Positions 8,997 through 17,061 of a stretch of 64,000 nt of DNA are shown in pieces. The position numbers and the translations under genes were made by a program. A model generated the notes under the pieces. That model was given only the letters and a program-made list of their open reading frames with translations. It made no database searches and was not told the DNA's origin. Numbering within the stretch: position 1 is the first letter of the stretch; the number at the start of each line of letters is the position of its first letter. Location: the NCBI RefSeq assembly GCF_001586165.1, contig NZ_CP014608.1, positions 2,294,001 to 2,358,000 of the forward strand, given 5' to 3'. Source of the DNA: Obesumbacterium proteus (lineage in GTDB: Bacteria; Pseudomonadota; Gammaproteobacteria; Enterobacterales; Enterobacteriaceae).

Positions 8997-9410
8997 ATGC
9001 TCGATAAACTGGATGCTGCGTTACGTTTTCAGCAAGAAGCTTTAAACCTACGCGCACAGCGTCAGGAAATCCTGGCTGCCAATATCGCCAATGCTGATAC
9101 CCCTGGTTTCTAAGCCAGAGATATTGATTTTTCATCACAGCTCACGCGAGCCATTGAACAAGGCCGAGTGAACGGCAGCGGTGTCTCTCTGACGACCACC
9201 TCCAGCCGTCATATCCCAGCCCAGAATTTCCAGCCACCTGAATTGGACATGCTTTATCGCGTGCCCGATCAGCCTTCGCTGGATGGCAATACCGTAGATA
9301 TGGATCGCGAACGTACACAGTTCGCTGATAACAGTCTGCGTTACCAAACCGATCTCACCGTTATCAGCGGGCAGATCAAAAGCATGATGTCTGTGTTGCA
9401 ACAAGGATAA
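8997..9410 (+). pseudogene. flgB: flgB, rod protein gene with an internal stop
   Basis: The frame from ATG 8997 encodes a normal FlgB N-terminus (MLDKLDAALRFQQEAL, ANIANADTPGF). It then meets TAA at 9111-9113 as codon 39, where the family has a lysine or glutamine before ARDIDF. After the stop the same frame continues to 9410 with normal FlgB sequence ending SGQIKSMMSVLQQG. Total length would be 137 residues, as expected. One substitution (AAA or CAA to TAA) explains it. FlgB is an essential proximal rod protein. An in-frame restart at 9168 would lack the conserved N-terminal helix. Confidence 0.9.
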
Positions 9411-9415
9411 CGACC

Positions 9416-9820
9416 ATGTCGATGCTCAGCATTTTTGATATTTCCGGATCGGCGCTAGCGGCTCAGTCGCAGCGTATGAACGTGGCGGCCAGCAACATGG
9501 CTAACGCCGACAGCGTAACCGGACCGGACGGCGAACCATACCGCGCCAAGCAGGTGGTATTTGAAGTTCAGGCTGCGCCAGGGCAGGAAACCGGCGGAGT
9601 GAAAGTCTCGCAGCTGGTGGACGATCCGTCGCCAGAGCGTTTGGTGTACCAACCGGGTAATCCGTTAGCCGATGCCAAAGGGTATGTGCGGATGCCTAAC
9701 GTCGACGTCGTAGGGGAAATGGTGAACTCCATTGCCGCCTCACGCAGCTATCAGGCGAACGTCGAAGTCCTCAACACCACCAAATCGTTAATGATGAAAA
9801 CATTAACGCTTGGCCAATAA
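9416..9820 (+). CDS. flgC: Flagellar proximal rod protein FlgC
   Basis: A 134-residue rod subunit with the N-terminal flagellar rod/hook motif (AQSQRMNVAASNMANADS) and conserved C-terminus (NVEVLNTTKSLMMKTLTLGQ). It follows flgB by 5 nt. The premature stop in flgB could reduce its expression by polarity. Confidence 0.95.
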   Translation: MSMLSIFDISGSALAAQSQRMNVAASNMANADSVTGPDGEPYRAKQVVFEVQAAPGQETGGVKVSQLVDDPSPERLVYQPGNPLADAKGYVRMPNVDVVGEMVNSIAASRSYQANVEVLNTTKSLMMKTLTLGQ

Positions 9821-9831
9821 CAGGAGGCGCT

Positions 9832-10542
9832 ATGGCAGTTTCTGTCTCGCTTAATGATCCGGTTGATATTTCCAGCGCAACCAACAAAAACACCAAAGTT
9901 ACGGGCAGCGATGGATTAACCAGCCAGAACAGTCAGGACTTAAGCAACAGCTTCCTGACGCTTCTGGTTGCGCAGCTAAAGAATCAGGACCCAACCAATC
10001 CACTACAAAACAATGAGCTGACCAGCCAGCTGGCGCAGATCAACACCGTTAGCGGCATTGAAAAACTCAATACCACGCTGGGATCTATTTCCGGCCAGAT
10101 CAATAGCAACCAGTCTCTACAGGCCAGCAACCTGATTGGTCATGGCGTAATGATCCCAGGCAAAACTATTTTGGCCGGTAAAGAAGAAGGTGACACCACG
10201 ACCAGCACCACACCGTTTGGGTTTGAGCTGGAAAGTGGGGCGCAAAGCGTGGTGGTTAGCATCAGCGATGCGAACGGCGTGGTTGTTAAGCAAATTGACT
10301 TAGGCACCCAAACCGCGGGCGTCCACAGCTACACCTGGGACGGTACGCAAACCGACGGCACCAATGTGCCAAACGGTGCTTACACCTTCAGCGTTAGCGC
10401 CACTAACCAAGGCCAGCAGATGGTGGTTCAGCCCCTGCACTTTGGCTTAGTTAACGGCGTAACCAAAAACGGCAATGGCGCATTGCTGGAGCTCGGTATG
10501 GCGGGCACTGCTTCGCTTGATGACGTGCGCCAGATTTTGTAG
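9832..10542 (+). CDS. flgD: Hook cap (scaffolding) protein FlgD
   Basis: FlgD caps the growing hook and is needed for FlgE polymerisation. The 236-residue protein has the N-terminal export region (FLTLLVAQLKNQDPTNPL), then the Ig-like/tudor core with GVHSYTWDGTQTDGT. GGAGG precedes the ATG. Confidence 0.95.
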   Translation: MAVSVSLNDPVDISSATNKNTKVTGSDGLTSQNSQDLSNSFLTLLVAQLKNQDPTNPLQNNELTSQLAQINTVSGIEKLNTTLGSISGQINSNQSLQASNLIGHGVMIPGKTILAGKEEGDTTTSTTPFGFELESGAQSVVVSISDANGVVVKQIDLGTQTAGVHSYTWDGTQTDGTNVPNGAYTFSVSATNQGQQMVVQPLHFGLVNGVTKNGNGALLELGMAGTASLDDVRQIL

Positions 10543-10595
10543 CACTGACGGATTTATCTAATCGCTTATTTTGACCTTCAGATACAGGACCTCAC

Positions 10596-11840
10596 ATGGG
10601 ATTCAACCAAGCAGTCAGCGGCTTAAACGCCGCCGCCAGTAACCTCGACGTTATCGGCAACAACATCGCTAACTCACAAACCGTAGGGTTTAAATCCGGC
10701 TCTGTAACCTTTGCCGACATGTTTGCAGGCTCAAAAGTGGGTCTAGGCGTAAAAGTTGCCAGCGTACAGCAGGACTTCACCGACGGTATCACCACCACCA
10801 CTAACCGTGGTTTGGATGTGGCGATCAGCGGTAACGGTTTCTTCCGTATGCAAGATGCCAACGGTGGCGTTTATTACTCACGTAATGGCCAGTTCACCAA
10901 AAATCAGGACAACTACCTGACCAACGCGCAGGGCGTATTCCTGACTGGCTATCCAGCAGCAGGCTCACCGCCAACCATTCAGCAGGGTGCGCAGCCTTCA
11001 CCAATTCAGATCCCAACCGGCATGATGCCAGCCAAGGCCAGTAGCTCAGGCAACATGAGCATGAACCTGAACTCGGCGCATGAAGTACCGAAGAATAACC
11101 CGTTCAAAGTGGACGACGTTGATTCCTATACCTATGCCGCGTCCATCACCACCTACGATTCGCTGGGTAACTCCCACAACATGAATCTCTATTTTGTGAA
11201 GGGCCCATCTACCGCGGCAACACCTCCAGCGACTGGTACCACAACACCGTGGACGGTGTATAGCGTGGACAGCGCCGCCGCAACGGGTACTGCACCGCAG
11301 AACGCGGGGCAACTGGTGTTTGACCAAAACGGTACGCTGCAAAATTCCGGCACGCCTTTAGCGCTGAACATGGCGGCTAACAACGGTGCGCCAGCGCAAA
11401 ACTTCAACCTGACCTTCACCGGTTCTATGCAGCAAAACACCGGTAAAGATGGTGTGACCGCCAAGAGCCAAGACGGCTACGCCGCAGGTGAGATGACCGG
11501 CTATCAGATTAACGATGACGGCACTATTACCGGTACCTACTCCAACCAGCAAACTCAGCTGCTTGCCCAGATTGTGATGGCCAACTTTGCCAACCCAGAA
11601 GGCCTACAGTCTGAGGGCAACAACATGTGGAAAGAGAGCGCGACTTCCGGTCAGGCGATTGTGGGGGTTCCGGGCGCAAGCGGCTTGGGCGCATTGACCA
11701 GCGGCGCGGTGGAAGCGTCAAACGTCGATCTGAGTAAAGAACTGGTCAACATGATTGTTGCTCAGCGTAACTACCAGTCCAACGCGCAGACCATCAAAAC
11801 GCAGGATCAGATCCTGCAAACGCTGGTTAACCTGCGTTAA
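10596..11840 (+). CDS. flgE: Flagellar hook protein FlgE
   Basis: The 414-residue hook subunit carries the conserved rod/hook N-terminus (GFNQAVSGLNAAASNLDVIG) and the C-terminal helix (AQRNYQSNAQTIKTQDQILQ). Length is close to E. coli (402). A central Pro/Ala/Thr-rich stretch (about residues 200-230) corresponds to the variable surface domain. Confidence 0.96.
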   Translation: MGFNQAVSGLNAAASNLDVIGNNIANSQTVGFKSGSVTFADMFAGSKVGLGVKVASVQQDFTDGITTTTNRGLDVAISGNGFFRMQDANGGVYYSRNGQFTKNQDNYLTNAQGVFLTGYPAAGSPPTIQQGAQPSPIQIPTGMMPAKASSSGNMSMNLNSAHEVPKNNPFKVDDVDSYTYAASITTYDSLGNSHNMNLYFVKGPSTAATPPATGTTTPWTVYSVDSAAATGTAPQNAGQLVFDQNGTLQNSGTPLALNMAANNGAPAQNFNLTFTGSMQQNTGKDGVTAKSQDGYAAGEMTGYQINDDGTITGTYSNQQTQLLAQIVMANFANPEGLQSEGNNMWKESATSGQAIVGVPGASGLGALTSGAVEASNVDLSKELVNMIVAQRNYQSNAQTIKTQDQILQTLVNLR

Positions 11841-11908
11841 TTATCACTTACCCACATCTTCTGGGCGCAGAGGAAACTCGCTGCGCTCAGAGGTAACAGG
11901 CAGATGCT

Positions 11909-12664
11909 ATGGATCACGCGATTTATACCGCGATGGGGGCCGCAAGCCAAACCCTCGAACAGCAGTCAATTACCGCCAACAACATGGCGAACGCCAGCAC
12001 GCCCGGCTTTCGTGCTCAGTTGGCCGCGCTACGCGCCGTGCCAGTTGAAGGCGATAGCATTGAAACCCGCACGCTGGTCACCGCCTCAACGCCGATGCAC
12101 GACATGAGCATGGGCAAGCTGGACTATACCGCGCGCCCTCTGGACGTGGCTTTGCAGCAGGATGGCTGGCTGGCAGTGCGTAATGCTGACGGTACGGAAG
12201 CCTATACCCGTAACGGTAATTTGCAGATTAACACAGCAGGACAGCTGACCTCGCAGGGCAATTTAGTGATAGGCGATAACGGCCCGATTGCGATTCCCGA
12301 TCGCGCTGAAGTCACTATCGCGGCTGACGGCACCATCACCGCGCTCGGCGCAGGCGACCAGCCAAATACCACGACTCAGGTTGGGCGTTTAAAGCTGGTG
12401 AAAGCCACGGCGCAGGAAGTTCAGCACGGTGACGACGGCCTGTTTCATCTCACGGCTGAAGCACAGCAGCAACGCGGTGCCACGCTGACGCTCGATCCTG
12501 AGGTTCGTCTGATGCCCGGCGTGTTGGAAGGAAGCAACGTTAAACCGGTGGATACGATGGTCGATATGATCGCCAACGCCCGTCGTTTTGAAATGCAGAT
12601 GAAGGTCATTCGCAGCGTGGATGACAACGAACAAAAAGCCAACCAGCTGTTGTCATTGAGTTAA
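11909..12664 (+). CDS. flgF: Flagellar proximal rod protein FlgF
   Basis: The 251-residue rod subunit begins MDHAIYTAMGAASQTLEQQS and keeps the NNMANASTPGFRAQL motif and the C-terminal MIANARRFEMQMKVI helix. It lies in the class 2 operon between flgE and flgG. Confidence 0.95.
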   Translation: MDHAIYTAMGAASQTLEQQSITANNMANASTPGFRAQLAALRAVPVEGDSIETRTLVTASTPMHDMSMGKLDYTARPLDVALQQDGWLAVRNADGTEAYTRNGNLQINTAGQLTSQGNLVIGDNGPIAIPDRAEVTIAADGTITALGAGDQPNTTTQVGRLKLVKATAQEVQHGDDGLFHLTAEAQQQRGATLTLDPEVRLMPGVLEGSNVKPVDTMVDMIANARRFEMQMKVIRSVDDNEQKANQLLSLS

Positions 12665-12703
12665 TAGCCGCTGCGCGATTTGAATAACTGTAGGAGTGTT
12701 TGA

Positions 12704-13486
12704 ATGATCCGTTCACTGTACATCGCAAAAACCGGGCTCGAAGCCCAGCAAACTAACATGGATGTTATCGCCAACAACTTGGCGAACGTCAGCACCAACG
12801 GCTTTAAACGCCAACGTGCGGTATTTGAAGATCTGATGTACCAAACGCTGCGCCAGCCGGGAGCACAATCTTCCGAGCAAACGACGCTGCCTTCGGGGTT
12901 ACAGATTGGTACCGGTGTGCGTCCTGTTGCTACCGAGCGCCTGCATAGCCAAGGCAACCTGTCGCAAACCGACAACAGCCGTGACGTGGCAATCAAAGGT
13001 CAAGGTTTCTTCCAAGTACAGCAGCCGGACGGCACGCTGGCCTATACCCGCGATGGTTCATTTCAGGTTGACCAAAATGGTCAGTTGGTAACCTCAAGTG
13101 GTTTCCAAATTGTGCCTGCGATCACCATCCCTGCCAACGCCACCAAGCTGACCATCGGCCGTGACGGTATTGTGAGCGTGAACCAGCAAGGTCAAACCGC
13201 GACCACGCAGGTTGGACAGCTGACGCTAACCACCTTTATTAACGATGCGGGTTTGGAAAGCGTGGGTGAGAATCTGTATCAAGAAACAGAAAGCTCTGGC
13301 GCACCGACCGAAAGCACGCCTGGCCTGAACGGCGCTGGCATGTTGTATCAAGGCTATGTTGAAACCTCGAACGTCAATGTGGCGGAAGAGCTGGTCAATA
13401 TGATCCAAACTCAGCGCGCCTATGAGATCAACAGTAAAGCAGTGACAACGTCTGACCAGATGCTGCAGCGCTTAACGCAGCTCTAA
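12704..13486 (+). CDS. flgG: Flagellar distal rod protein FlgG
   Basis: The 260-residue distal rod subunit is full length. It has IRSLYIAKTGLEAQQTNMDV at the N-terminus and NMIQTQRAYEINSKAV at the C-terminus. Downstream, the normally short gap to flgH is enlarged by a palindromic repeat. Confidence 0.96.
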   Translation: MIRSLYIAKTGLEAQQTNMDVIANNLANVSTNGFKRQRAVFEDLMYQTLRQPGAQSSEQTTLPSGLQIGTGVRPVATERLHSQGNLSQTDNSRDVAIKGQGFFQVQQPDGTLAYTRDGSFQVDQNGQLVTSSGFQIVPAITIPANATKLTIGRDGIVSVNQQGQTATTQVGQLTLTTFINDAGLESVGENLYQETESSGAPTESTPGLNGAGMLYQGYVETSNVNVAEELVNMIQTQRAYEINSKAVTTSDQMLQRLTQL

Positions 13487-13530
13487 GGACTGATAGCCGC
13501 ATGTTTATTGAGACATCAGACGTCAGCTAT

Positions 13531-13614
13531 AACCCCACCTTACCCCATACCTCTGGGGACGGTAGGAATGCGATCGGCTCCTTCCCCTGCAAAGGGGAAG
13601 GCTGGGAGGGGTTT
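13531..13614. repeat. Palindromic repeat abutting and truncating the 5' end of flgH
   Basis: The left end AACCCCACCTTACCCC is an inverted relative of the right end GGGGAAGGCTGGGAGGGG, with an internal hairpin CTTCCCCtgcaaaGGGGAAG. The right unit closely matches the one near 7090-7131. It occupies the site where the flgH ribosome site and start codon should lie, and a TAG at 13563 closes the flgH frame within it. No clear target duplication was found. Confidence 0.7.
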
Positions 13615-14303
13615 CAAGCAAACTTATTATAAGTGCCGCACTGAGTGCGGCTTTACTGCTTTCCGGCTGTGCCTACATTCCACACGATCAAATCGTGAAG
13701 GGAACCACCACGGCCTCACCGGCACCGGCGGCACCGCCCATTGCCAATGGTTCTATCTTCCAAAGTGTGCAGCCGATGAACTACGGCTACCAGCCGCTGT
13801 TTGAGGATCGCCGTCCGCGCAACGTTGGCGATACGCTCACCATCGCGCTGCAAGAAAACGTCAGCGCGAGCAAAAGCTCTTCGGCGAACGCCAGCCGTAA
13901 CGGTAAATCCAGCTTTGAAGTGGCCACGACGCCGCGCTATCTGGAAGGGCTGTTTGGCAATGCGCGTGCCGATATGAATATGTCTGGTGACAACCAGTTT
14001 GGCGGCAAAGGCGGCGCCAACGCGAACAACACCTTTAACGGCACTATTACCGTGACCGTGGCGGAAGTTTTAGCCAACGGCAACCTGAAAGTGGTGGGCG
14101 AAAAACAAATTGCGATTAACCAAGGAACCGAATTTATTCGTTTCTCCGGCGTCGTGAATCCTCGCACCATCAGCGGCAGCAACACCGTGGTTTCAACGCA
14201 GGTGGCTGATGCGCGTATCGAATATGTTGGCAGCGGGTATATCAACGAAGCGCAGAACATGGGTTGGTTGCAGCGATTCTTCCTCAACCTTTCACCGTAT
14301 TAA
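13611..14303 (+). pseudogene. flgH: flgH, L-ring lipoprotein gene lacking a normal start
   Basis: From 13611 the frame reads on into a typical lipoprotein signal (LIISAALSAALLLSGC, lipobox LSGC) and the complete mature FlgH ending NMGWLQRFFLNLSPY. Between the in-frame TAG at 13563 and this signal there is no ATG, GTG or TTG; only CTG, ATT and ATA codons occur. The first conventional start is GTG 13695, inside the mature protein and without signal or lipidation cysteine. The upstream repeat appears to have replaced the start region. Weak initiation at ATT 13626, 15 nt after GGAGGGG, cannot be excluded. FlgH is the outer-membrane L-ring. Confidence 0.75.
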
Positions 14304-14317
14304 TAAGGTCTGACCCT

Positions 14318-15490
14318 ATGTTGATAAGGAATGGTTTTATAAAAATGAGCTTACTGAAATATGGCTCTATACGTGCGGCATACCGGACAAAAACGCTATT
14401 AGTTGGATTGGTAGTGTGTCTTGGTCTGGTAGCACAAAGCGCGAGCGCCGAGCGAATTCGTGATCTTACGACCGTTCAGGGCGTGCGCGATAACGCCCTT
14501 ATCGGCTATGGGTTGGTCGTTGGGTTGGATGGTTCGGGTGACCAAACCATGCAAACTCCGTTTACCACCCAAAGCCTGAACAACATGTTGTCACAGTTGG
14601 GGATCACCGTACCTGCGGGAACCAACATGCAGCTTAAAAACGTGGCTGCGGTGATGGTTACCGCCAAGCTGCCCGCGTTTTCGCGGGCAGGGCAAAACAT
14701 TGACGTCGTAGTGTCGTCGATGGGTAACGCGAAAAGCCTGCGTGGCGGCACGTTACTGATGACGCCGATGAAAGGGGTTGATAATCAGGTTTATGCGCTC
14801 GCGCAAGGTAACGTTTTAGTGGGCGGAGCCGGAGCCTCGGCGGGCGGCAGTAGCGTTCAGGTAAACCAGTTAGCGGGCGGGCGTATCACCGGTGGTGCCA
14901 CCATTGAACGTGAAATTGCGAGCACCTTTGGTAACAGCAATATCATTAATCTTCAGCTTAATGATGAAGATTTCAGCTTGGCGCAGCGGATTAGCGATTC
15001 GATTAACCGTTTTGGCGGAATGGGTTCGGCCACGCCGCTAGATGCCCGTACCGTGCAGGTTTTGGTGCCGCAGGGCAACAGTAATCAGGTGCGCGTGCTG
15101 GCGAATATTCAGAACATTGAAGTATCTGTTGGCAGCTTTGACGCCAAGGTTATCGTTAACTCGCGTACCGGCTCGGTAGTGATGAACCGTAACGTTGAGC
15201 TGGATTCCTGTGCGGTTGCGCAGGGGAACTTGTCGGTGGTGGTGGATCGTCAAAACACCGTCAGCCAGCCAAATACGCCGTTTGGCGGTGGTCAAACCGT
15301 GGTAACGCCAAATACGCAGATTTCGGTTCAGCAGGGTCAAGGCTCGCTACAGCAGGTGCGTTCTAGCGCCAACCTAAACAGCGTGGTGCGCACATTGAAC
15401 GCGTTGGGCGCAACGCCTAACGATCTGATGTCCATTTTGCAAGCCATGCAAAGTGCCGGTTGTTTACGTGCCAAATTGGAAATTATCTGA
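14318..15490 (+). CDS. flgI: Flagellar P-ring protein FlgI
   Basis: FlgI forms the periplasmic P-ring. Mature sequence starts at ERIRDLTTVQGVR after a signal peptide ending QSASA. The start at 14318 has AAGG upstream; an in-frame ATG at 14345 (MSLLKYGS) would give a shorter leader. Both starts give a longer leader than E. coli. The TGATG overlap links it to flgJ. Confidence 0.92.
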   Translation: MLIRNGFIKMSLLKYGSIRAAYRTKTLLVGLVVCLGLVAQSASAERIRDLTTVQGVRDNALIGYGLVVGLDGSGDQTMQTPFTTQSLNNMLSQLGITVPAGTNMQLKNVAAVMVTAKLPAFSRAGQNIDVVVSSMGNAKSLRGGTLLMTPMKGVDNQVYALAQGNVLVGGAGASAGGSSVQVNQLAGGRITGGATIEREIASTFGNSNIINLQLNDEDFSLAQRISDSINRFGGMGSATPLDARTVQVLVPQGNSNQVRVLANIQNIEVSVGSFDAKVIVNSRTGSVVMNRNVELDSCAVAQGNLSVVVDRQNTVSQPNTPFGGGQTVVTPNTQISVQQGQGSLQQVRSSANLNSVVRTLNALGATPNDLMSILQAMQSAGCLRAKLEII

Positions 15491-16428
15491 TGAATGATAG
15501 CTTCTCTCTAGGAAGTGCGGCGTATGACGCGCAGGCGCTAAACCAGCTCAAACGCCATACGGCCGCGGGGTCGGATCAAGCGATTCGTGAAACCGCCAAG
15601 CAGATGGAAGGGATGTTCGTACAAATGATGCTGAAAAGCATGCGTGCGGCCTTGCCTCAGGATGGGGAGCTAAGCACCGAACAAACCAAGCTGTATACGT
15701 CGATGTATGACCAGCAGATCGCGCAGGAGATGTCGGGCAGTTTAGGCATCGCCGATATGCTGGTTCAGCAGCTTTCCGGCAGTAAAACGTCTATTCCAGA
15801 CAGCGTGGGAAGCACCCCAATGGCGCTGGATGGCGAGACTATCCAAAGTATGCCGGTTCGGGCGCTTGAACAGGTGATGCGTCGAGCGATGCCGCGCATT
15901 CCGCAGAATGGTTCACCGATGCCAACCAACAACGGGGAATTTGTCACCCAGTTAAGCGGTGCGGCACGGGTCGCGAGCCAGCAAAGCGGGATACCGCATC
16001 AGCTGATTGTGGCGCAGGCCGCGCTGGAATCCGGTTGGGGACAGCGTGAAATACCGACGCCAGATGGTTCGCGTAGCTACAACCTGTTTGGGATTAAAGC
16101 AGGGAAAAGCTGGGACGGCCCAACCACGGAGATCGCTACCACGGAATATGAAAACGGGGCGGCACACAAAGTGAAGGCCAAGTTCCGTGTTTATGGATCT
16201 TATCTGGAAGCGATCAGTGATTACGTTCAACTGATTACCAATAATCCACGCTATGCCAACGTCGCCAATGCCAATACGCCAGAGCAGGCCGCGCACGCTT
16301 TGCAGAAAGCGGGCTACGCCACTGATCCGAACTACGCCAGCAAACTGGTGCAGGTAATAGGACAGATTAAAAACGCCGGTGCGCAGGCGGTGAAGGCTTA
16401 CACCACGGATTTGGAGAAGTTGTTTTAG
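15490..16428 (+). CDS. flgJ: Rod cap and peptidoglycan hydrolase FlgJ
   Basis: The 312-residue protein combines an N-terminal rod-cap domain (KQMEGMFVQMMLKSMRAALP) with a C-terminal GH73 muramidase domain from about residue 150. The catalytic glutamate lies in QAALESGWGQ. It opens the cell wall for the rod. The chosen ATG overlaps the flgI stop and gives MNDSFSLG; length matches E. coli (313). Confidence 0.95.
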   Translation: MNDSFSLGSAAYDAQALNQLKRHTAAGSDQAIRETAKQMEGMFVQMMLKSMRAALPQDGELSTEQTKLYTSMYDQQIAQEMSGSLGIADMLVQQLSGSKTSIPDSVGSTPMALDGETIQSMPVRALEQVMRRAMPRIPQNGSPMPTNNGEFVTQLSGAARVASQQSGIPHQLIVAQAALESGWGQREIPTPDGSRSYNLFGIKAGKSWDGPTTEIATTEYENGAAHKVKAKFRVYGSYLEAISDYVQLITNNPRYANVANANTPEQAAHALQKAGYATDPNYASKLVQVIGQIKNAGAQAVKAYTTDLEKLF

Positions 16429-16442
16429 GGCGAAGGGTGAGG

Positions 16443-16870
16443 GTTTCGTTCGCCGGTCAGCATTTGAGTTCCCATGGAGCTGTTGGCGCAGGCGTCCGAC
16501 GAGAGGTTGCCAGCGCGCAACCTCTCGACTCTCGCGCTTTTAACCGAGCTGTTTGACCGACCGGTTTCGGAGCGCACTTCCTGTGCGCCCTCAACCTACC
16601 GCCAACATCCCTGTTGGCGGTTCTAAAATGAATTTCATTTAACACAAAAAGACGAACAATTTGTAAAGCTTAAGCCTTGGTAGGGAGAGCCGACACGACA
16701 GGGATGTCGTGTCGGAGTTTGGGGCGCCCTGGATGGGCGATACCAAACCGGAGCGGAAATGGCGTTTCGAATTAAGCGCGCGGGTGTTGGGTGCGCGCGC
16801 TGGCGCACCCGACTCGGTCGCCTACGCCAGCGTTTTTATGCAAACACAAATACTGACCGGCGAACGAAAC
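16443..16870. repeat. Large inverted hairpin-array element A (flgJ-flgK gap)
   Basis: The ends are a 24-bp inverted repeat with one mismatch (16443-16466 and 16847-16870, core GTTTCGTTCGCCGGTCAG). Each arm holds a series of hairpins reading outwards. Right arm, plus strand: 11-bp stem with loop GGGA (16690-16715), CGCCC/GGGCG with loop TGGAT (16725-16739), and an 8-bp stem (16789-16810). Left arm, minus strand: 9-bp stem with loop GGGA (16599-16620), GCGCAC/GTGCGC with loop AGGAA (16572-16588), and a 10-bp stem (16501-16526). Element B has the same order. Short open frames here are by-products of the repeats. Confidence 0.75.
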
Positions 16871-16968
16871 TTTACACCGCCGTTGCATACACGAAGGCGG
16901 CGAAATATCACACAGTTACAGATAACCATCGGTGGGAGGAAAAATCGTTAGAGGCAATGATTTTCCCC

Positions 16969-16995
16969 TCAAGTTTACCCTCACCCCGCCGATAA
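16969..16995 (+). promoter_or_regulatory. Sigma-28 (FliA) promoter for flgKL
   Basis: TCAAGTTT, 11 nt, GCCGATAA. The -10 is a perfect FliA match and the -35 has one mismatch. Transcription would start near 17003, giving a leader of about 60 nt before flgK. Confidence 0.88.
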
Positions 16996-17011
16996 CAACT
17001 TCAACAACAAG

Positions 17012-17043
17012 AGCCTTGCCGCGTGATGACGTGAGGCTTTTTT
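17012..17043 (+). terminator. Terminator-like hairpin in the flgK leader
   Basis: AGCCT (17012-17016) pairs with AGGCT (17034-17038), with an inner CGT/ACG pairing, and is followed by six T. It lies between the sigma-28 promoter and flgK, so it could end read-through from flgJ or attenuate the flgKL transcript. The stem is short. Confidence 0.5.
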
Positions 17044-17061
17044 AAGTTTAAAGGAACCCGA

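Noticed and set aside
13695..14303. flgH as an intact gene starting at GTG 13695
   Set aside because: This start falls inside the mature protein and lacks the signal and lipobox that are encoded in frame just upstream.
16709..16995. Two overlapping plus-strand frames of 78-80 codons in the flgJ-flgK gap
   Set aside because: They run through hairpin element A and into the sigma-28 promoter; composition follows the repeats.
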